A program made the translations under genes and the position numbers. Positions 24,957 through 36,985 of a DNA stretch of 64,000 nt are shown here, piece after piece (positions within the stretch are counted from its first letter, which is position 1; each line of letters starts with the position of its first letter). The notes below the pieces were generated by a model. The model had not been told where the DNA came from and did no database searches. It saw only the letters and a program-made list of their open reading frames with translations. The stretch is from Liolophura sinensis. Taxonomy: Eukaryota > Mollusca > Polyplacophora > Chitonida > Chitonidae. The DNA is taken from positions 75,484,028-75,548,027 of the forward strand of contig NC_088295.1 in NCBI RefSeq assembly GCF_032854445.1, given 5' to 3'.

Positions 24957-25064
24957 CATATTTATTTATTTGATTGGTGTTTTACGCCGTACTCAAGAAT
25001 ATTTCACTATTACGACGGCGGCCAGTTTTTGGTTGGAGGAAATCGGACAGAGCACAGGGGATGG
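24957..25064 (-). repeat. SINE type A 3' part (minus strand)
   Basis: Very clean tail: GATTGGTGTTTTACGCCGTA, CTCAAGAATATTTCACTATT, ACGACGGCGGCCAG, then a GGAGGAAATCGGACAGAGC block. The head is missing. Confidence 0.9.
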
Positions 25065-25799
25065 AACATATGTTGTTGATATTAGTAAACGATGCAAACA
25101 TACAGCCTAAAATAACTTAGGACAGCGAAAATACATGCGCATAATGAATCCAATATGCAGGATTTTAATCCAGTGAAAAGTTGTTCAACAGGAATTGTTC
25201 AGAGAAAGATTAAACTGGTCACGTTCGGAATCTGCTGTGGACATGTCAGAAGGAGCCATGTGTCTGAAAATGACATATTATCACACTGTGTATTGTAAAT
25301 TAAGAGGTTAACATGGCACGGATATAAACTGGCTTCATTGTAAGCGAAATTTGATATGTGTCGTCGCGACAGTGGACACGTCAAGTGGCAAGGCCTGTGC
25401 TGTGTCATGCAATACAGAATGGTAAGCTGATAAAGGCAGTTTGACTTCAGGTCGACATTGTCCGGAAATTTGGAAACGTCACCATAGCAGCAACGCAAAC
25501 AATTATAATGACCGTAGACTTCAAAAAAGCACAGATTCTAATGACATACAAGCCTCGCTCACCTGTTATCGTTGCGCAATTTGCACGCGTTAGCCGAGTA
25601 TTGAGCTACTTTACAATTGTGAGACCAATCTGTAGACGTGGAATAGAAAGCAAATAGGTGGATAAAAGAACACAAAACTCAAGATAACGAATGCCACTGG
25701 AAGATTTTGTGACATTTAAATTTCCCCCTCAAGTCTCGTGAAAAAATAATCTAAAAGTTGTATAGTAACTTACGGTAGCAAGAAAACAAGCTCATGTAG
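25065..25799. other. Unassigned non-coding stretch
   Basis: A 99-codon antisense frame (25199-25498) has no recognisable motif. Confidence 0.4.
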
Positions 25800-26480
25800 C
25801 TGTTACTCACGGTGCCATTACTTGTACAACCGTTGTACTCGTGTGACCCTACACTCGTTTAGCCGATACCCTTGTAGCTTTTTCTTGTGCAGTTGTCACC
25901 TGTGTAGCCATTTTTCATTTAACTCTTACACGCGCTGTTTTAACTACCGTGTAATTGGTACTCATGGAGCCGTTACTCATGTAGCCGTTACTGGGGTAAC
26001 CGATACTGACGTAACCGATATTCGTGCAGCCGTTACACGTATAGCCGTTACACATATACCCGTTACACATGTAGCCGTTACTCGTGTAGGCAGTACATGC
26101 ATAACCGTTACTGGTGTTGCCGTTACATTCATGTAACCGTTACTCGTGTGGCCGTCATACTCATGTATCCCTTACTCGTGAGGCCATTATACTGATGTAT
26201 CTGTTACTCGTGTGGCCGTATCCCATATTCGTGTGACCCTTACTCGTACAGCTGTTAACTCGCCTAACCGCTTCACATTTAATTTATGTGGCTGTTACTA
26301 TTGTAACCATTACTCATTGAGCCTTTATTTGGTATAGCTGCTACTCGTAAAGCCCTTTTACTCATAACAAGAGTAACCGCTACTCCGCTGTATACCGCTG
26401 TATCCGATACTTCTTTCATTCATGTTACTTTTTTCACTCATGTACATGTTATTCGTGTAACTGTTACCAGAGGAGTCTTT
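25800..26480. repeat. Minisatellite, ~15 bp period
   Basis: Units of the GTAGCCGTTACTCGT type, best ordered at 25960-26130 and increasingly mixed with 16-17 bp spacings to the right. The 15 bp period keeps a plus frame open (an AVTHV-like five-residue repeat, 25822-26136), which I judge to be non-coding. Confidence 0.9.
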
Positions 26481-27190
26481 ACTCATATAGGTGTTACTTA
26501 CATGTAGATATTACTTGAATAGCTGTTAGTCGTCTAGCGCTTCTTGAGATTCGTATCAAGTTTGTACGTCTGATTTTGGGATTTGTTTTTGAGTACGTCG
26601 ATACTTGCGAGTGATGGAGCTTGTAACGTTGGCGACACTTTGAAATATCAGTGATAACTGATATTGTTGTTCTGCATGAAAAGATACAATATAGTCTCAG
26701 ACACACAGTTAATGAGATACGAAGCAATGGGACACAAAGTGAGCCTAACAATTTTTCCCTTTGTATATTTGTTACAGGGGGATTCCAACTACTCAGTTTC
26801 TGATACCCAAAGGCTAAAAATCATAGAGAACCTTTAGATTCTTCGATTCCCTAGACAACGTAATGAGGGAGAAAAGCCGCCTAACTTCTTGTATTTATAT
26901 CTTATTCATTATAACTACATTAGTTGGCGTGCTTATTTCGATTCGCCAATCAGTCGTGGGCAAAGGCGACTTAGTTACTTCCGCATGGACAGTTTTCCAT
27001 GAGTTTCATTTGAGTGCCGATTCTTTGTTACAACGCTTGTAACTGACGGCTACGTAAGTCTTACCGCTAAAGCAATAATAACACATCGTTATCATTGAAT
27101 CAGCCTCTTCGTATTTGTTTGATTTATTTATTACTAATTTGAATTGACTATAGGGATCTAATTCTCTGGTGTAATACCACTGATTGGCCT
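26481..27190. other. Unassigned non-coding stretch
   Basis: Nothing supported. Confidence 0.4.
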
Positions 27191-27280
27191 TTTAAAGTAT
27201 AGATCAGGGACCAGTTTTATTTTAAAGTATAGATCAGAGCCCAGTTTTATTTTAAAGTATAGATCAGGGCCCAGTTTTAC
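27191..27280. repeat. Three 30 bp tandem units that include a MITE end
   Basis: Units start at 27191, 27221 and 27251, each TTTAAAGTATAGATCAGGG plus CCAGTTTTAT or a close variant. The last unit runs into the left inverted repeat of the element at 27267, so each unit carries a copy of that element's outer bases plus flanking DNA. Confidence 0.9.
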
Positions 27281-27396
27281 GAAGTTCTCTTAACGTTACA
27301 GGTTCACAACTACAATGACCACGTAATGCCTACAGAACTGTTTGCCGTGGCAATTAAGTGAACTTAACGTTAAGAGTGCTTCGTGAGATTGGGTTC
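27267..27396. mobile_element. Small MITE-like element with ~30 bp TIRs
   Basis: The left end GGGCCCAGTTTTACGAAG, continuing through CTCTTAACGTTA, is matched in reverse by TAACGTTAAGAG, then CTTCGTGAGATTGGG, at the right end. The whole is about 130 bp with a short unique centre. It has no coding capacity and depends on an outside transposase if mobile. No clear target duplication is visible because the left flank has been tandemly copied. Confidence 0.75.
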
Positions 27397-28436
27397 AGCA
27401 ATTCATTCAATAATCAGTGAAAAAAGTCCGCAGTTTATATACATTCATTGACTGTCACACTTTAAAACATGTCGAATTATGCAACCTTTGAAGTGGACAC
27501 TTAGCGATCTATAGTACTATTTGACCTTATGCATTGTTTTGAAATCATCTAAAGGAATTTTTCCTTTCATAGCGTTTTCAAGGGAAAATTATGCTTATTT
27601 TCAAACATACATTGTTGATTCTATGGGGGAACTTTAAATCTGTAACACTCAATGTTCTCTTTTCCTGGGGGAAAGTCGTCGAATAATGTAATTTAACGCA
27701 TAAGCAAACAGCTGTTGTTTAATAGCCCTCACCATACGATGTAACAGACAAGACAATACACCTATATGGAGCCTCCAACTAGCTGTTAACAAAACACAGT
27801 CCCGCCAGAGGAACACTGCAAATATACAAACATGGCGGAGTGGCTGATTGTAGAGATTGGCACATTGAATGGAGATAGAAAGACTCTGCCTGTTTCATTT
27901 TGACATCCATCTCAGTTAATTGAGCCGATTCACTTTTCCGATGTTTACATTCACTCTTAATATTTGCACAGTCCTTTGCAGTTTGTAATAACTACCACCT
28001 CGTGATTATATATATCATCTATCCATAATGCATACATTGTTTCGTCGCTTATTCCCTCTGGGCTAATGTGAAGCGGTACAGCTTCGCAGATAACATCTGA
28101 TAAAATGTCAGCAAATACTGTGAAGTATATTCTAGATGTAATGAACATTATCTGTGCCTTATCCCACTTGTGTATAGAGATGTATCTGTTGATAATCCGG
28201 ATTATCTGCGTTTTAACTACTTAATACCATCTTATCGTCAACATGTACATATTGTTGCACCCACTCTCCGTGCTCTGTCTTAATCAAAAAGGAGAAGAAA
28301 ACTCACCACATTCTTGAACTTGTCAGGAACAACGATGTCTAAACATATTTTTGATCAGTTTTTAAAGATTTGTCTTTTGATTGGCGTTTTAAGCTGTTCA
28401 AGCCGAGAACATCTTGTCATCTTGTTGCGACCTGCA
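27397..28436. other. Unassigned non-coding stretch
   Basis: Nothing supported. Confidence 0.4.
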
Positions 28437-28660
28437 ACACGTGGACGGTGCAAATCGCACGGTACCGAATGGTACCGTTCTCGCTCCACGAGTCTTGACC
28501 TGCGCCAGGCGAGGGGGAACGATGGTACGATAAACGTTCTTGTCCCGTTGCCCCGCGCCGCGCATGTCGAGATTGGTGACACGAGGATAGTATCATTTGC
28601 GTAAGGCCTGCACCGTCCTCGTTTCGCGGGTTTAGACCCACTACGTGCGGGACGACATTT
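28437..28660. other. CpG-rich, GC-rich island of unknown origin
   Basis: About 220 bp far richer in G, C and CpG than its surroundings, with words such as CCCCGCGCCGCGCATGTCGA and CGTTTCGCGGGTTTAGACCC and the inverted pair ACGGTACC/GGTACCGT. Open frames run on both strands (plus 28314-28604, minus 28355-28641), as expected of GC-rich DNA. It could be a CpG-island promoter, a young transposon piece or a fragment of a structural RNA. I could not match it to rRNA from memory. A type A SINE follows at once. Confidence 0.6.
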
Positions 28661-28680
28661 CCATACCCGGTTTTTATATT

Positions 28681-28850
28681 AGGCCGTACTCAAGAATATT
28701 TTTCTTACTCAACGGTAACCAGCATTATGGTGGGATGAAACCAGACAGAGCCCAGTGGAAATCCACGACCATCTGCAAGTTGCTGAAAAACATCCTGCTC
28801 GACAGGAAAGGAAGCCAGCATAACTGGACTTGAACTGGTAGCGATTGCAC
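28681..28850 (-). repeat. Near full-length SINE type A with intact B box (minus strand)
   Basis: It reads in reverse from the tail (AGGCCGTACTCAAGAATATT) through CAGCATTATGGTGGGATGAA and CCAGACAGAGCCCAGTGGAA to the tRNA-derived part. GACTTGAAC at 28827-28835 is the exact complement of GTTCAAGTC, fitting the pol III B box. The A box end is not evident. Confidence 0.85.
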
Positions 28851-30904
28851 GTTTTTAAAGATTACTTTTACTAAATCAAACCACATCAGTAAGTTCAAAC
28901 TGTGTTAGTGGAGATGGGGAGAGGAATGGGGGAGGAGGTTAAAATTTGTATTTATTGTGTTCAGCACAATTGTTTTCTGCTCATACATTCCTTTATTGAT
29001 AAAACAATAAGTAATGGTAGTTTTAAACATTGCTCAATCTGATGATGGTTGTGTGGTGTTTACCTGCAAGATAGAGCAGCTGGGTTGTTGTTGCCTACAA
29101 GTACTATATTTATAGCGTTGTGGATACATTGTCTTAGACGTGCGAGGAGACTATACCCATAAATGCAATATTTCCATCCCTTTCTGCCATTCCAACATGT
29201 GCCCCTTTCATTGAAAGACAACAAAACGTTACACTGGTTTGAGATTCATTTCCTCTCGGCACATTAGATCAGAATTATCGACTGACAGAATATAACTGAC
29301 CGAGCAGTCATACATCTTAATTACCTCTCACTTTTCCACAGATTTTCCCAGTCTCTCTTTCATCTCCATTTTGCGGTTTCCGATGTATTTTTTTTATTTC
29401 CACTTTTTCAGTAGCGAGAATTGCGCGCGTAACAAGGCAACTCCGGTAATGGGCCAGTAAGAGACATTGTACGAGAGTCGAGCAGCAAACCTAAATGATC
29501 ACTTATCTTAATCCTAGGGTGGAAAAGACACTTCTTCCAGTTCTAACTCAACGTGGACGTGTCGAGGCCGAGGCCAAAGGATACAGAACTAAGTGTTTTA
29601 TGACTGTGATGTATGCCTCATAACGCGACAGGATGGATCTGTCTACGGCTGACCGTTGAAATCGAAACTTTGTGGGCGACTCATCGGTCTCTACTGGACC
29701 TGTACAGACTCGGTAGACAATATCTTCCAAACCATCGATTATGGGTTAGTTTTCCTTGCTGTAAGAATGGTTCCCTACATTTTATTATGCAGACAAACCC
29801 AAGTCTAGAATACACATAATCAGTACTCATTCAGGCTCAAGTTGTTTAATTGGCTGAAGTACACTAGTATAAAGAAGATATAAACGATGGCAAATGATTT
29901 CAGCAATAATGATGACAGAAATAATGATTTCAGCGATAATGATGACAGCAATATTGAATACATAATTGATAACATAACACAATTGAGAGTAAAACCAATT
30001 TATGTATAACAATTTCCATATTTGGTAGAAGACTATCTATAGACGGCATATGTACATTCAAGGCTTCTATTGCTGTATATCTAAACACAAAATATACAAC
30101 GCATACCTTGAGATTTGAATGACCCGCACCTATTCCAATACGTTCACTTGTCACAGTGCTCAGAGGCCAAATCAGGTATGGAAACTCTTCCAACCGCAGG
30201 TGGAGGTGAGTGGTACCCATGAACAGTTAACTAATCTACCTATGTCATAGAGCCGAACAAACCAAGCACATGTTGTTCCAATATGAGAGCAAACAGGTAT
30301 GTTGCCTGCGGTCACGTCAAATCTCTACTGACTTTTTTTGGCGGCGAAAGAAAAACGACCATATATCCCCCCCACTCCCCAACACGCCCCAAATGCGCAA
30401 CCACGCATAACAAAGGTGTGTTTCGACGCCTGTATTTATTTATTTATTTGCCTGACTTGTGTCTTACCCTGTATATTTCCCTCGTTTGACGGCAGCCTCC
30501 ACGCCTGTAGGAAGTTTTAGCTGTAAATGCCTGAAATTTTTCTCATGGTGGTCGCGTTCCAGTTTTTAGGACTGCTCGTGGAGGGTGCGGAAGGGGTCGT
30601 CATAGAACACTGAACACAAAGAACCTGAAAAGCATGATACCTGGATTGTCAAGAACTGGTCAGCCTGGCTAAGAGATAAGCATGGGGCTGACCATTTGTC
30701 AGATACCCTAAAGACCATGTCTGCGTGGATGTGAATGATCATAGCATCTTGCGTGTGTTAGTAAGCCAGACTCTTCTGGGGAGCGAGAACGTGCTTGGGA
30801 ATCACTTCTTAAAGTATGTGTAATACTTAAGTCTCAATATTTTGAAATTAATTAAAACATACATGACGAGACTTTGAGTCTTATGCTCCTTTACTGAACA
30901 AGAC
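28851..30904. other. Unassigned stretch
   Basis: Holds two 30 bp tandem units (GATTTCAGCAATAATGATGA and GATTTCAGCGATAATGATGA, starting at 29896 and 29926) and a T/A-rich TATTTATTTATTTATTTGCC at about 30433 that may be an eroded SINE tail. No coding evidence. Confidence 0.45.
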
Positions 30905-31055
30905 ATGTTGCTTTAAGTCGTATTCAGGAATGTTTTATTTTATACGACAGCGGCCAGCATTATAGTGGGAAGAAATCGGGGGAGGACCTAGAGGAAACCC
31001 ACAGCCATCCGCACGTACGACAGGAGACGCATTATACGGCAACCATTGAGTTACG
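30905..31055 (-). repeat. SINE type A copy (minus strand)
   Basis: AAGTCGTATTCAGGAATG, ATACGACAGCGGCCAGCATT, ATAGTGGGAAGAAATCGG and GAAACCCACAGCCATCCGCA, with a diverged 5' part. Confidence 0.8.
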
Positions 31056-32783
31056 TTTCATTTTTTTTTTTTGCATTCTGGTTTTTTGCAGGTTATAAGG
31101 GAAAACCAGAGTCACTGTTCATTCTACGGTATGTATGCTTGCTATAGCTAACCCTCATTTCAGAAGTGTTTTATCGTGTCATGATACTCGTAATAAGTGC
31201 TTCAGTCAGGCTCAAGAACAACTTAATTAATTTTTTTCTTACAAGGCTCCTTTAATTTTTTGCAACCACTGTAAAGATGGGGTACCGAAATTCCCTAATG
31301 CTTTTGCAAGGTGTCCTTTGATCAAGATAGTGGGTGTATATGAACGTGATTGAATACGAGACGCAATATACAATTATCCTGGACCTGATACAAAGACTGT
31401 CAAACAAATAGAATATTGTAGTTCACTGTATGATCAGGACATAGAAATAACTCATCCTTGTAGTACCATTAACTTTTCAGGCCATTTTCAGTAAATACAA
31501 AAGGCAGAAAAACAAAAATGCATCTCTCGTACTACGTTTTTCTTTCAGGGTGCAGATCCAGATTGAATTTTAATGGGAGGTCGTGTTTTGCGTTTTAATG
31601 ATATATTTTTTTTTAGCTTTTTAGTTCTAAAGAGAATGCACATCAGCCATTTTAAGCTATCTTTGCGCTGAAAGCATTAGGCTAGTACATTAAGACTGGT
31701 AATGCAATTTGTCGATTTCCAGTCGTGCGGAGGGAGATACAAATCAGTCGCTCTCTCTCTCTCCTGACGGTGTCTCCTGTCAAAAAAAGCACCTCCACTG
31801 CGGGGTATTCCTCACCATTTTACGAGATTTTTTAAAAATCGCTTCATGTAGCGGCGAAATCACTACAGACGAGTACCAATATTTTCTTAAATCAAAACTG
31901 CAACAATTACATCCGATTTTCATCATATAAGTGAGTCTTTCTTGAGAATAAAACATATACAAAAGCGTGTGGTATGTTTCTTTTAGCAGTAAATTTAAAA
32001 CGAGTCACCTGGTAGAACTGAGTTATATACCTCGCATGTATATATATCTATGTATATATAGCTATGGACTGACAGGCTATGGAATATGGTTTTCAATTAT
32101 GTCTGTACATAATTAAGGCATGTTTGACAGCCACAGCGCCTTACTGGTCGCGACGGATATCAGTGTCAAGTCAATGTTTTGACCACAGGTGCTACCCGCA
32201 AGTACTTATCCATGCTGTCTCAAGGTCAAGCTAAGTAAAACGCTTTATGATACTTTGACAAATGTAATCCTCAGGAGATTTTCCAGACGAAAATGATGTA
32301 TAGATACAGAACTGTTCACATCTGACAAAGACAGGTGGCAAAAAATGACCACGTCATTGACTAACATGCAAGGGATTAATAATATTTTAATTACGAGGAG
32401 TCTAGCACAAAGTCTAAATCCGTAGTCAGGACAATTTGGGATCCCAGCTCAGATTGATCTGGTACAAAGGATGTACAAATCTCGTAGATACCGTCTGAGG
32501 TGTGGCAAGGTCTACCATGCTGATATAGGCACATCGAAACAGAATAAGTGTGATACAGCGACCTTTAATGTAACGGAAATGAAAACCTGGCGAATAATGG
32601 CTTCTAACAGGACTAATGTGGGTATAAATAGCAATGTACATACAGGTTTCTTAATTAAGAAAATTCACCACAGATATAAAAAAGTACAGACATTCTGCCT
32701 ATTAAATATAGATATTCTTCGGTATTATTAATGCTATTAAACGTGATCACGACACAAACATATTCTACACAAAGGCAGCAAAT
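31056..32783. other. Unassigned non-coding stretch
   Basis: Nothing supported. The frames at 31709-31962 and 32426-32731 have no motif. Confidence 0.4.
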
Positions 32784-32990
32784 CCAGGAGCCTCTCACCA
32801 ATGCGGTCGCTGTGAGATCAAGTCTAGCTGGTTTCTTCTCCGGACCTACGAGGGAAGGTCTGTCAGGTCGATCGTTCATGGGTTCCCTTCGGGTTCTGCC
32901 AGGCTTCCTTCCAGTATAATGTTGCCCGTCGTCGTAAAGAGAAACGTTTTTGAGCACGGCGTGAAACACCAATCAAGTAAATAAACAAAT
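32784..32990 (+). repeat. Near full-length SINE type A with B box
   Basis: It starts with CCAGGAGCCTCTCACCAATG. GATCAAGTC at 32816-32824 fits GWTCRANNC exactly. The GC-rich middle follows (GGGTTCCCTTCGGGTTCTGC), then TTGAGCACGGCGTGAAACAC and an AAGTAAATAAACAAATG tail. The A box is missing, so the copy is slightly 5'-truncated. Confidence 0.9.
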
Positions 32991-33088
32991 GCAGCATTAT
33001 TCATATATATTGTAGGTGTACTGATGCTTTGCGGTAGATTAATTTTAGAATAGAACTTGAAAAATCTCATACATACCGGTGTAAATTA

Positions 33089-34020
33089 TTTTTTGATCAT
33101 GAAAATGCCCACGACACCGCATGGAAATATGGTATTTTTAAGACGTATTATCAGATATTATCGTCATTTTAAGGTACGGGTGTGGTCCACTTCTTCGGAC
33201 TAATGAACAAGAAATGAATGTTCATCAGGGCAATATTTTATCACCAACTTTGTTTGGATAAAAATAAATAGTTTAGTCAAATCTTTGACATCGGGCACAC
33301 ACAGATATTTTTTTTATATGTTGATGATTTCCTTACATGTTACCGCGCTAAAATATGAATAATATCGAACGTCAGTTTCAGCTTTGTCTTAATAAAATCG
33401 AGAAATGGGCAACTCTGAACTTTCTAATATTCTTACATATATTTGTAACTTTTGGCGGAATGAATGAGACCTTCAGGTCCATGATAAATCACATAGCCTT
33501 CGCCCTGTTATTGGCTGGAATTTGCATCCTCACGGAATGTCTCCAAGAGACCAAACTGTTTTAACCAGGTGTTTTAACCTACAATTATATTCTTGATGGG
33601 TACTCTGCCCAAAGTGTGTTGGGTGTAATGCTCAATACGGCGTCAAACATGTCCTGGTTGACTGTGTAGACTTTACCCATGTTCAGTAAAGATTCTACAC
33701 AGTCAGCTCTGTATATTATTTGTGGAAATCGGCCCATATCATAAGATGTAAATTTTAATTATTATTAATATATATAGATAAAAAGATACATATACAGCTT
33801 TTCTAGATAAACTATTTTTAAAAATGTGATGGTTTTCGAGTTTTCACTTTCTTGGTTTTCCTTATCTGATTTTAAATCTGTCCAAAAATTTTTGTTCCGT
33901 GTTTGATGTTCTCATTAACATATCGAAAACCTGAACCGCCTCGTGTTTTCAACTTGTTCTCGCCATGATATAGCTGAGATATTGCCGATGTGGCGTTAAG
34001 CCATAATCATTCATTCATTC
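33089..34020 (+). pseudogene. Jockey-type LINE fossil with RT motifs and 3' tail
   Basis: Three reverse-transcriptase motifs appear in order but in shifting frames. FFDHENAHDTAW (from 33089) is the first catalytic-aspartate block, EMNVHQGNILSPTLF (about 33216-33260) matches the GVPQGS-ILS block, and YVDDF (about 33316) is the catalytic YxDD. ERQFQLCLNKIEKWA follows. After an internal deletion, the C-terminal region of jockey-like polymerases resumes with RPVIGWNLHPHG and then CVGCNAQYGVKHVLVDC and CVDFTHV (33590-33690), a cysteine/histidine tail motif. Frameshifts and stops (for example TGA soon after YVDDF) make it inactive. GATATAGCTGAGATATTGCC, TGGCGTTAAGC and (ATTC)n at 33965-34020 fit the 3' end of such LINEs. 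The 5' part is missing. Confidence 0.88.
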
Positions 34021-34502
34021 TAATGGCAAACACCCACATAAATGGTGCTGAAAAATAGTGCAAGGTTATTGGGAATTAGAGAAGGCAGTTTTCCTGCGCG
34101 CACCTGTGTAAAGTTTAATTTGGTTTGTCTGGTAGGAATCTCCAGCTGATTAACCTTTGTGGAACAGAGATCTGCATAGACTGTAGTAAGTAGTTCGTGA
34201 CATGTCTATTTGTGGGATAAAGACACACGTTCATCAAAAAGCGGCATCGACAAATTATCATGTCATGTTTGGAATTTTGGACATAGTCTGCCGACACATC
34301 TGTCCTTCGGTAAATTTTACAGGCTGAAAGTTAAAGTTTTAAGCTGAAAGTTAGTACAATACTTGTGAAAATATATACAAAGCGAGATGAATTGTACGAG
34401 GATGTATGATATGGCGAGTAGCGAATCGGTGTGGGGTGGGGGGAGGAGTTAAAAAAATGAATTATGAATACATGATGTTATTGTCTCTTTTGTGTCCAGT
34501 AA
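34021..34502. other. Unassigned non-coding stretch
   Basis: Nothing supported. Confidence 0.4.
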
Positions 34503-34645
34503 GTTCGTCGATAACTGGCCAATGTTCAGCAGTTTATTCCCAACTTTACGACCTCCTCCATCTACAAAATCCAACGCCATCGGTGAAACATTCGTGAATG
34601 TGGCGTTAAACAGATATCAAACAAATATAAAAAATGCACACGCTC
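34503..34645 (+). repeat. SINE 3' part, type B-like
   Basis: AAGTTCGTCGATAACTGGCC, a GCAGTTTATTCCCAACTTTA body, CTCCTCCATCTACAAAATCC and CGTGAATGTGGCGTTAAACA, ending in ATCAAACAAAT. The arrangement is the same as in the copy at 3085-3212. Confidence 0.65.
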
Positions 34646-36709
34646 CTTCGTCTGTTATTTCCGCTTTGTTTTTTGCATTGGGATTTCACAATCGTCAAGA
34701 ACAAAACTTGATTATGTCTTATTGTCACTTTAGCAGGTGTTTTACACCAGAAGTCTCCCTAGCTGCATACGAGTAAGGGTGAAGAAACCAGCAATGTGTC
34801 AAAACTCATCGTTTACCCTGATGTGGAAATAAAGCATGTTTACGTTATAGAAATTGCGAGTGTGTTAGTGTCTGTGCAATTAATGCTGCTCTCTACAGTT
34901 CCGTTGTTGACAGTTTTTCTTCGGGCTGTGACTGATGCCCATTAGGGAACGTTTCCGTTGAGGTCGTCAAAAACCAGTCAATCGTGTCTCGCTTCGCTTA
35001 ACACCCAACGCAAGATGAAGGCCATTTCAGAGCGTCCACGACGACACGGACAAAGGTTAATAACTAACAACGTAATTAATTTTCATTTCTGAAGGTGTGT
35101 ATGAATCGGTGACGTCCAGATTCTGAAGGGTCGCTCATTACAGCAGGGAATTTTTTCATGATTTTGGAAAACAGGTTTGACAGCCTGAAGAAAGGTTAAC
35201 AACTATTATATAAGTGAAGCGCCTGTTTTACAGATGGGAATCAGTTTTATTGGCGTTGTTGGCAAATGTCAGCTATGTCAGTTGTTCTAGGCCGTGCTCT
35301 GCAAGGCATGCATCGATAACCGTCCTAATGTAATTGACAGTCGCTTCTCCAATTGGTCGTGTCAATCATCCCATCTTTTACGTTGACAGGATGCCTCCCG
35401 CAATGCCAGATCCATCCATTCTCACTTACGTCAAACCAAACCAAGACCAAGCCAACAAAGTTACTTTTGATATGCAGCAGACATGCCGTTTTGGTTTTAT
35501 ACCCGAAGAAGCTGGCTCCTGTATAGTTTGTTGGTTGTCTTCCAATAAACAGAAAATAGAATTAGAGATAAACGTCTTATTCTAGATTTTTAATTCTAAG
35601 GTTAAATGACATTTACCGTCACAAATGAAACAAATTGTCACAAACATAGGAATACGGGTTCTTTTAAATGCAACTGGTAAATTTATGAAAGTCTAATTTT
35701 TGTCTCACAATTTTTCTGGGGAATTGCCAGATAGTATATGTGCTAACGACACTTCAAAATCTCTATGTTTATTCGTTTGCTTGATGGTTCTTATCGTGTT
35801 CAAAGACATGGTCTTAGTGGTGAAAAAGAAAAATATCCTACAACCTACCTTACCAAGTGTCTGCCCTGCGGCACTAGTAGAGATGAAATACAATACTGCC
35901 CGATCCTAACGATATACTCTACACGTATCATCCCCCCATCCTACGCGCATCTTCATCGGATGTGGGGTGGATCCTACGCGGATCATACAGCCGTGATGGG
36001 TGGCCCATGCGCGGATGTTGGCATCTTCCTGATGTACGCGAATCTTGATCGGCCGTTGCATGCAGTGTCGTTTAGAACGTTTTGATTCACTTGAGCCTTT
36101 GCATCAAGTATGTATCTTCAGTTTATTTTCCTGGTAAGGCACGCGTAGTGTCGAGAAAAGTATGGGGAAATGGTCTTTCATTAGCCTCACTCTCACTCAT
36201 TCAAGCTAGCCCAATGGTGGAAGTGTAAAATAATAACCGCATTCCCGGACAACCGGAGCTGATCCAAACTCTTGCTAAAAGCTGTGCACATATTATAATT
36301 CTGTTATAACTATACACTATATTTAGCGCTTAAATTAACTTCTTCAGAAAATTTTGCACCGACGAAAATCGTGGTTTTTACATGTACGTTATGTTTTTTG
36401 CATTTACCAAGTAATTGCGGAAACAGCCAAAACTCAGTCTGCCTTTTATCATAATTACGCAACAATTAGTAACCACGCCGGGAACTAGACGGTTTGTGAA
36501 CATTTTTTCTATTCCGAGAGAACAAACAAGGTTGATATCACACAACACGGCATTTGTTGTAAGTTAGATGAGATGGAAACATCTTCCTGTGATATTACGC
36601 ACTTCCTTCGTGAATGTTCCTACCCACATCCGCGCCAAATAAATCGTTAGGATCGAGCAGTACTGTACTTATTGATGTAAGCGTCAAGTCAACGGGTCCA
36701 GAATCACAA
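34646..36709. other. Unassigned stretch
   Basis: A plus frame at 35334-35585 and overlapping frames at 35700-36085 look slightly protein-like but show no motif. At 35935-36065 there are short internal near-repeats (CTACGCGCATC, CTACGCGGATC, GTACGCGAATC). Confidence 0.4.
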
Positions 36710-36985
36710 CACCAGTTTCCAAAACAACATTCAACACCAACTACGGACATCAAAGACAGGCTGTAAGTTAAGAGAGTAGGAAAGCCTTGTAAAAGTCTAC
36801 AGTTTTCATTATTGGTGGATAGACGCAACTACCGTTCTATGCACATAAGCTTATTCCGTGTCTAAATCGTGAACCACACTAGTTCGTAAGCGGTCGCTAA
36901 TCAAAAAAGGTATCTCATTCGGGCTTTGGTTGCAACTGTTCATTTTTCCAACGCGGCGATCTTGTTCAACAGGATGAATATACAG
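36710..36985. repeat. Dispersed repeat of unknown type, copy 2
   Basis: CCAGTTTCCAAAACAACATT (36712-36731) and GTTGCAACTGTTCATTTTTC with CGATCTTGTTCAACA (about 36929-36971) mirror the copy at 9056-9326 in order, orientation and spacing. Immediately before the second block, CTAATCAAAAAAGGTATCTC corresponds to GATAACCAAAATAAATATCT there. Confidence 0.65.

Noticed and set aside
33659-33705. Strong hairpin TGACTGTGTAGA...TCTACACAGTCA, microRNA-like
   Set aside because: It lies inside the C-terminal coding remnant of the LINE (CVDFTHV region), where the sequence is explained by the protein. A coincidental stem is more likely than a microRNA.
35334-35585. Plus-strand frame with a protein-like start
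   Set aside because: No recognisable domain and no clear acceptor or donor. Insufficient to call an exon.
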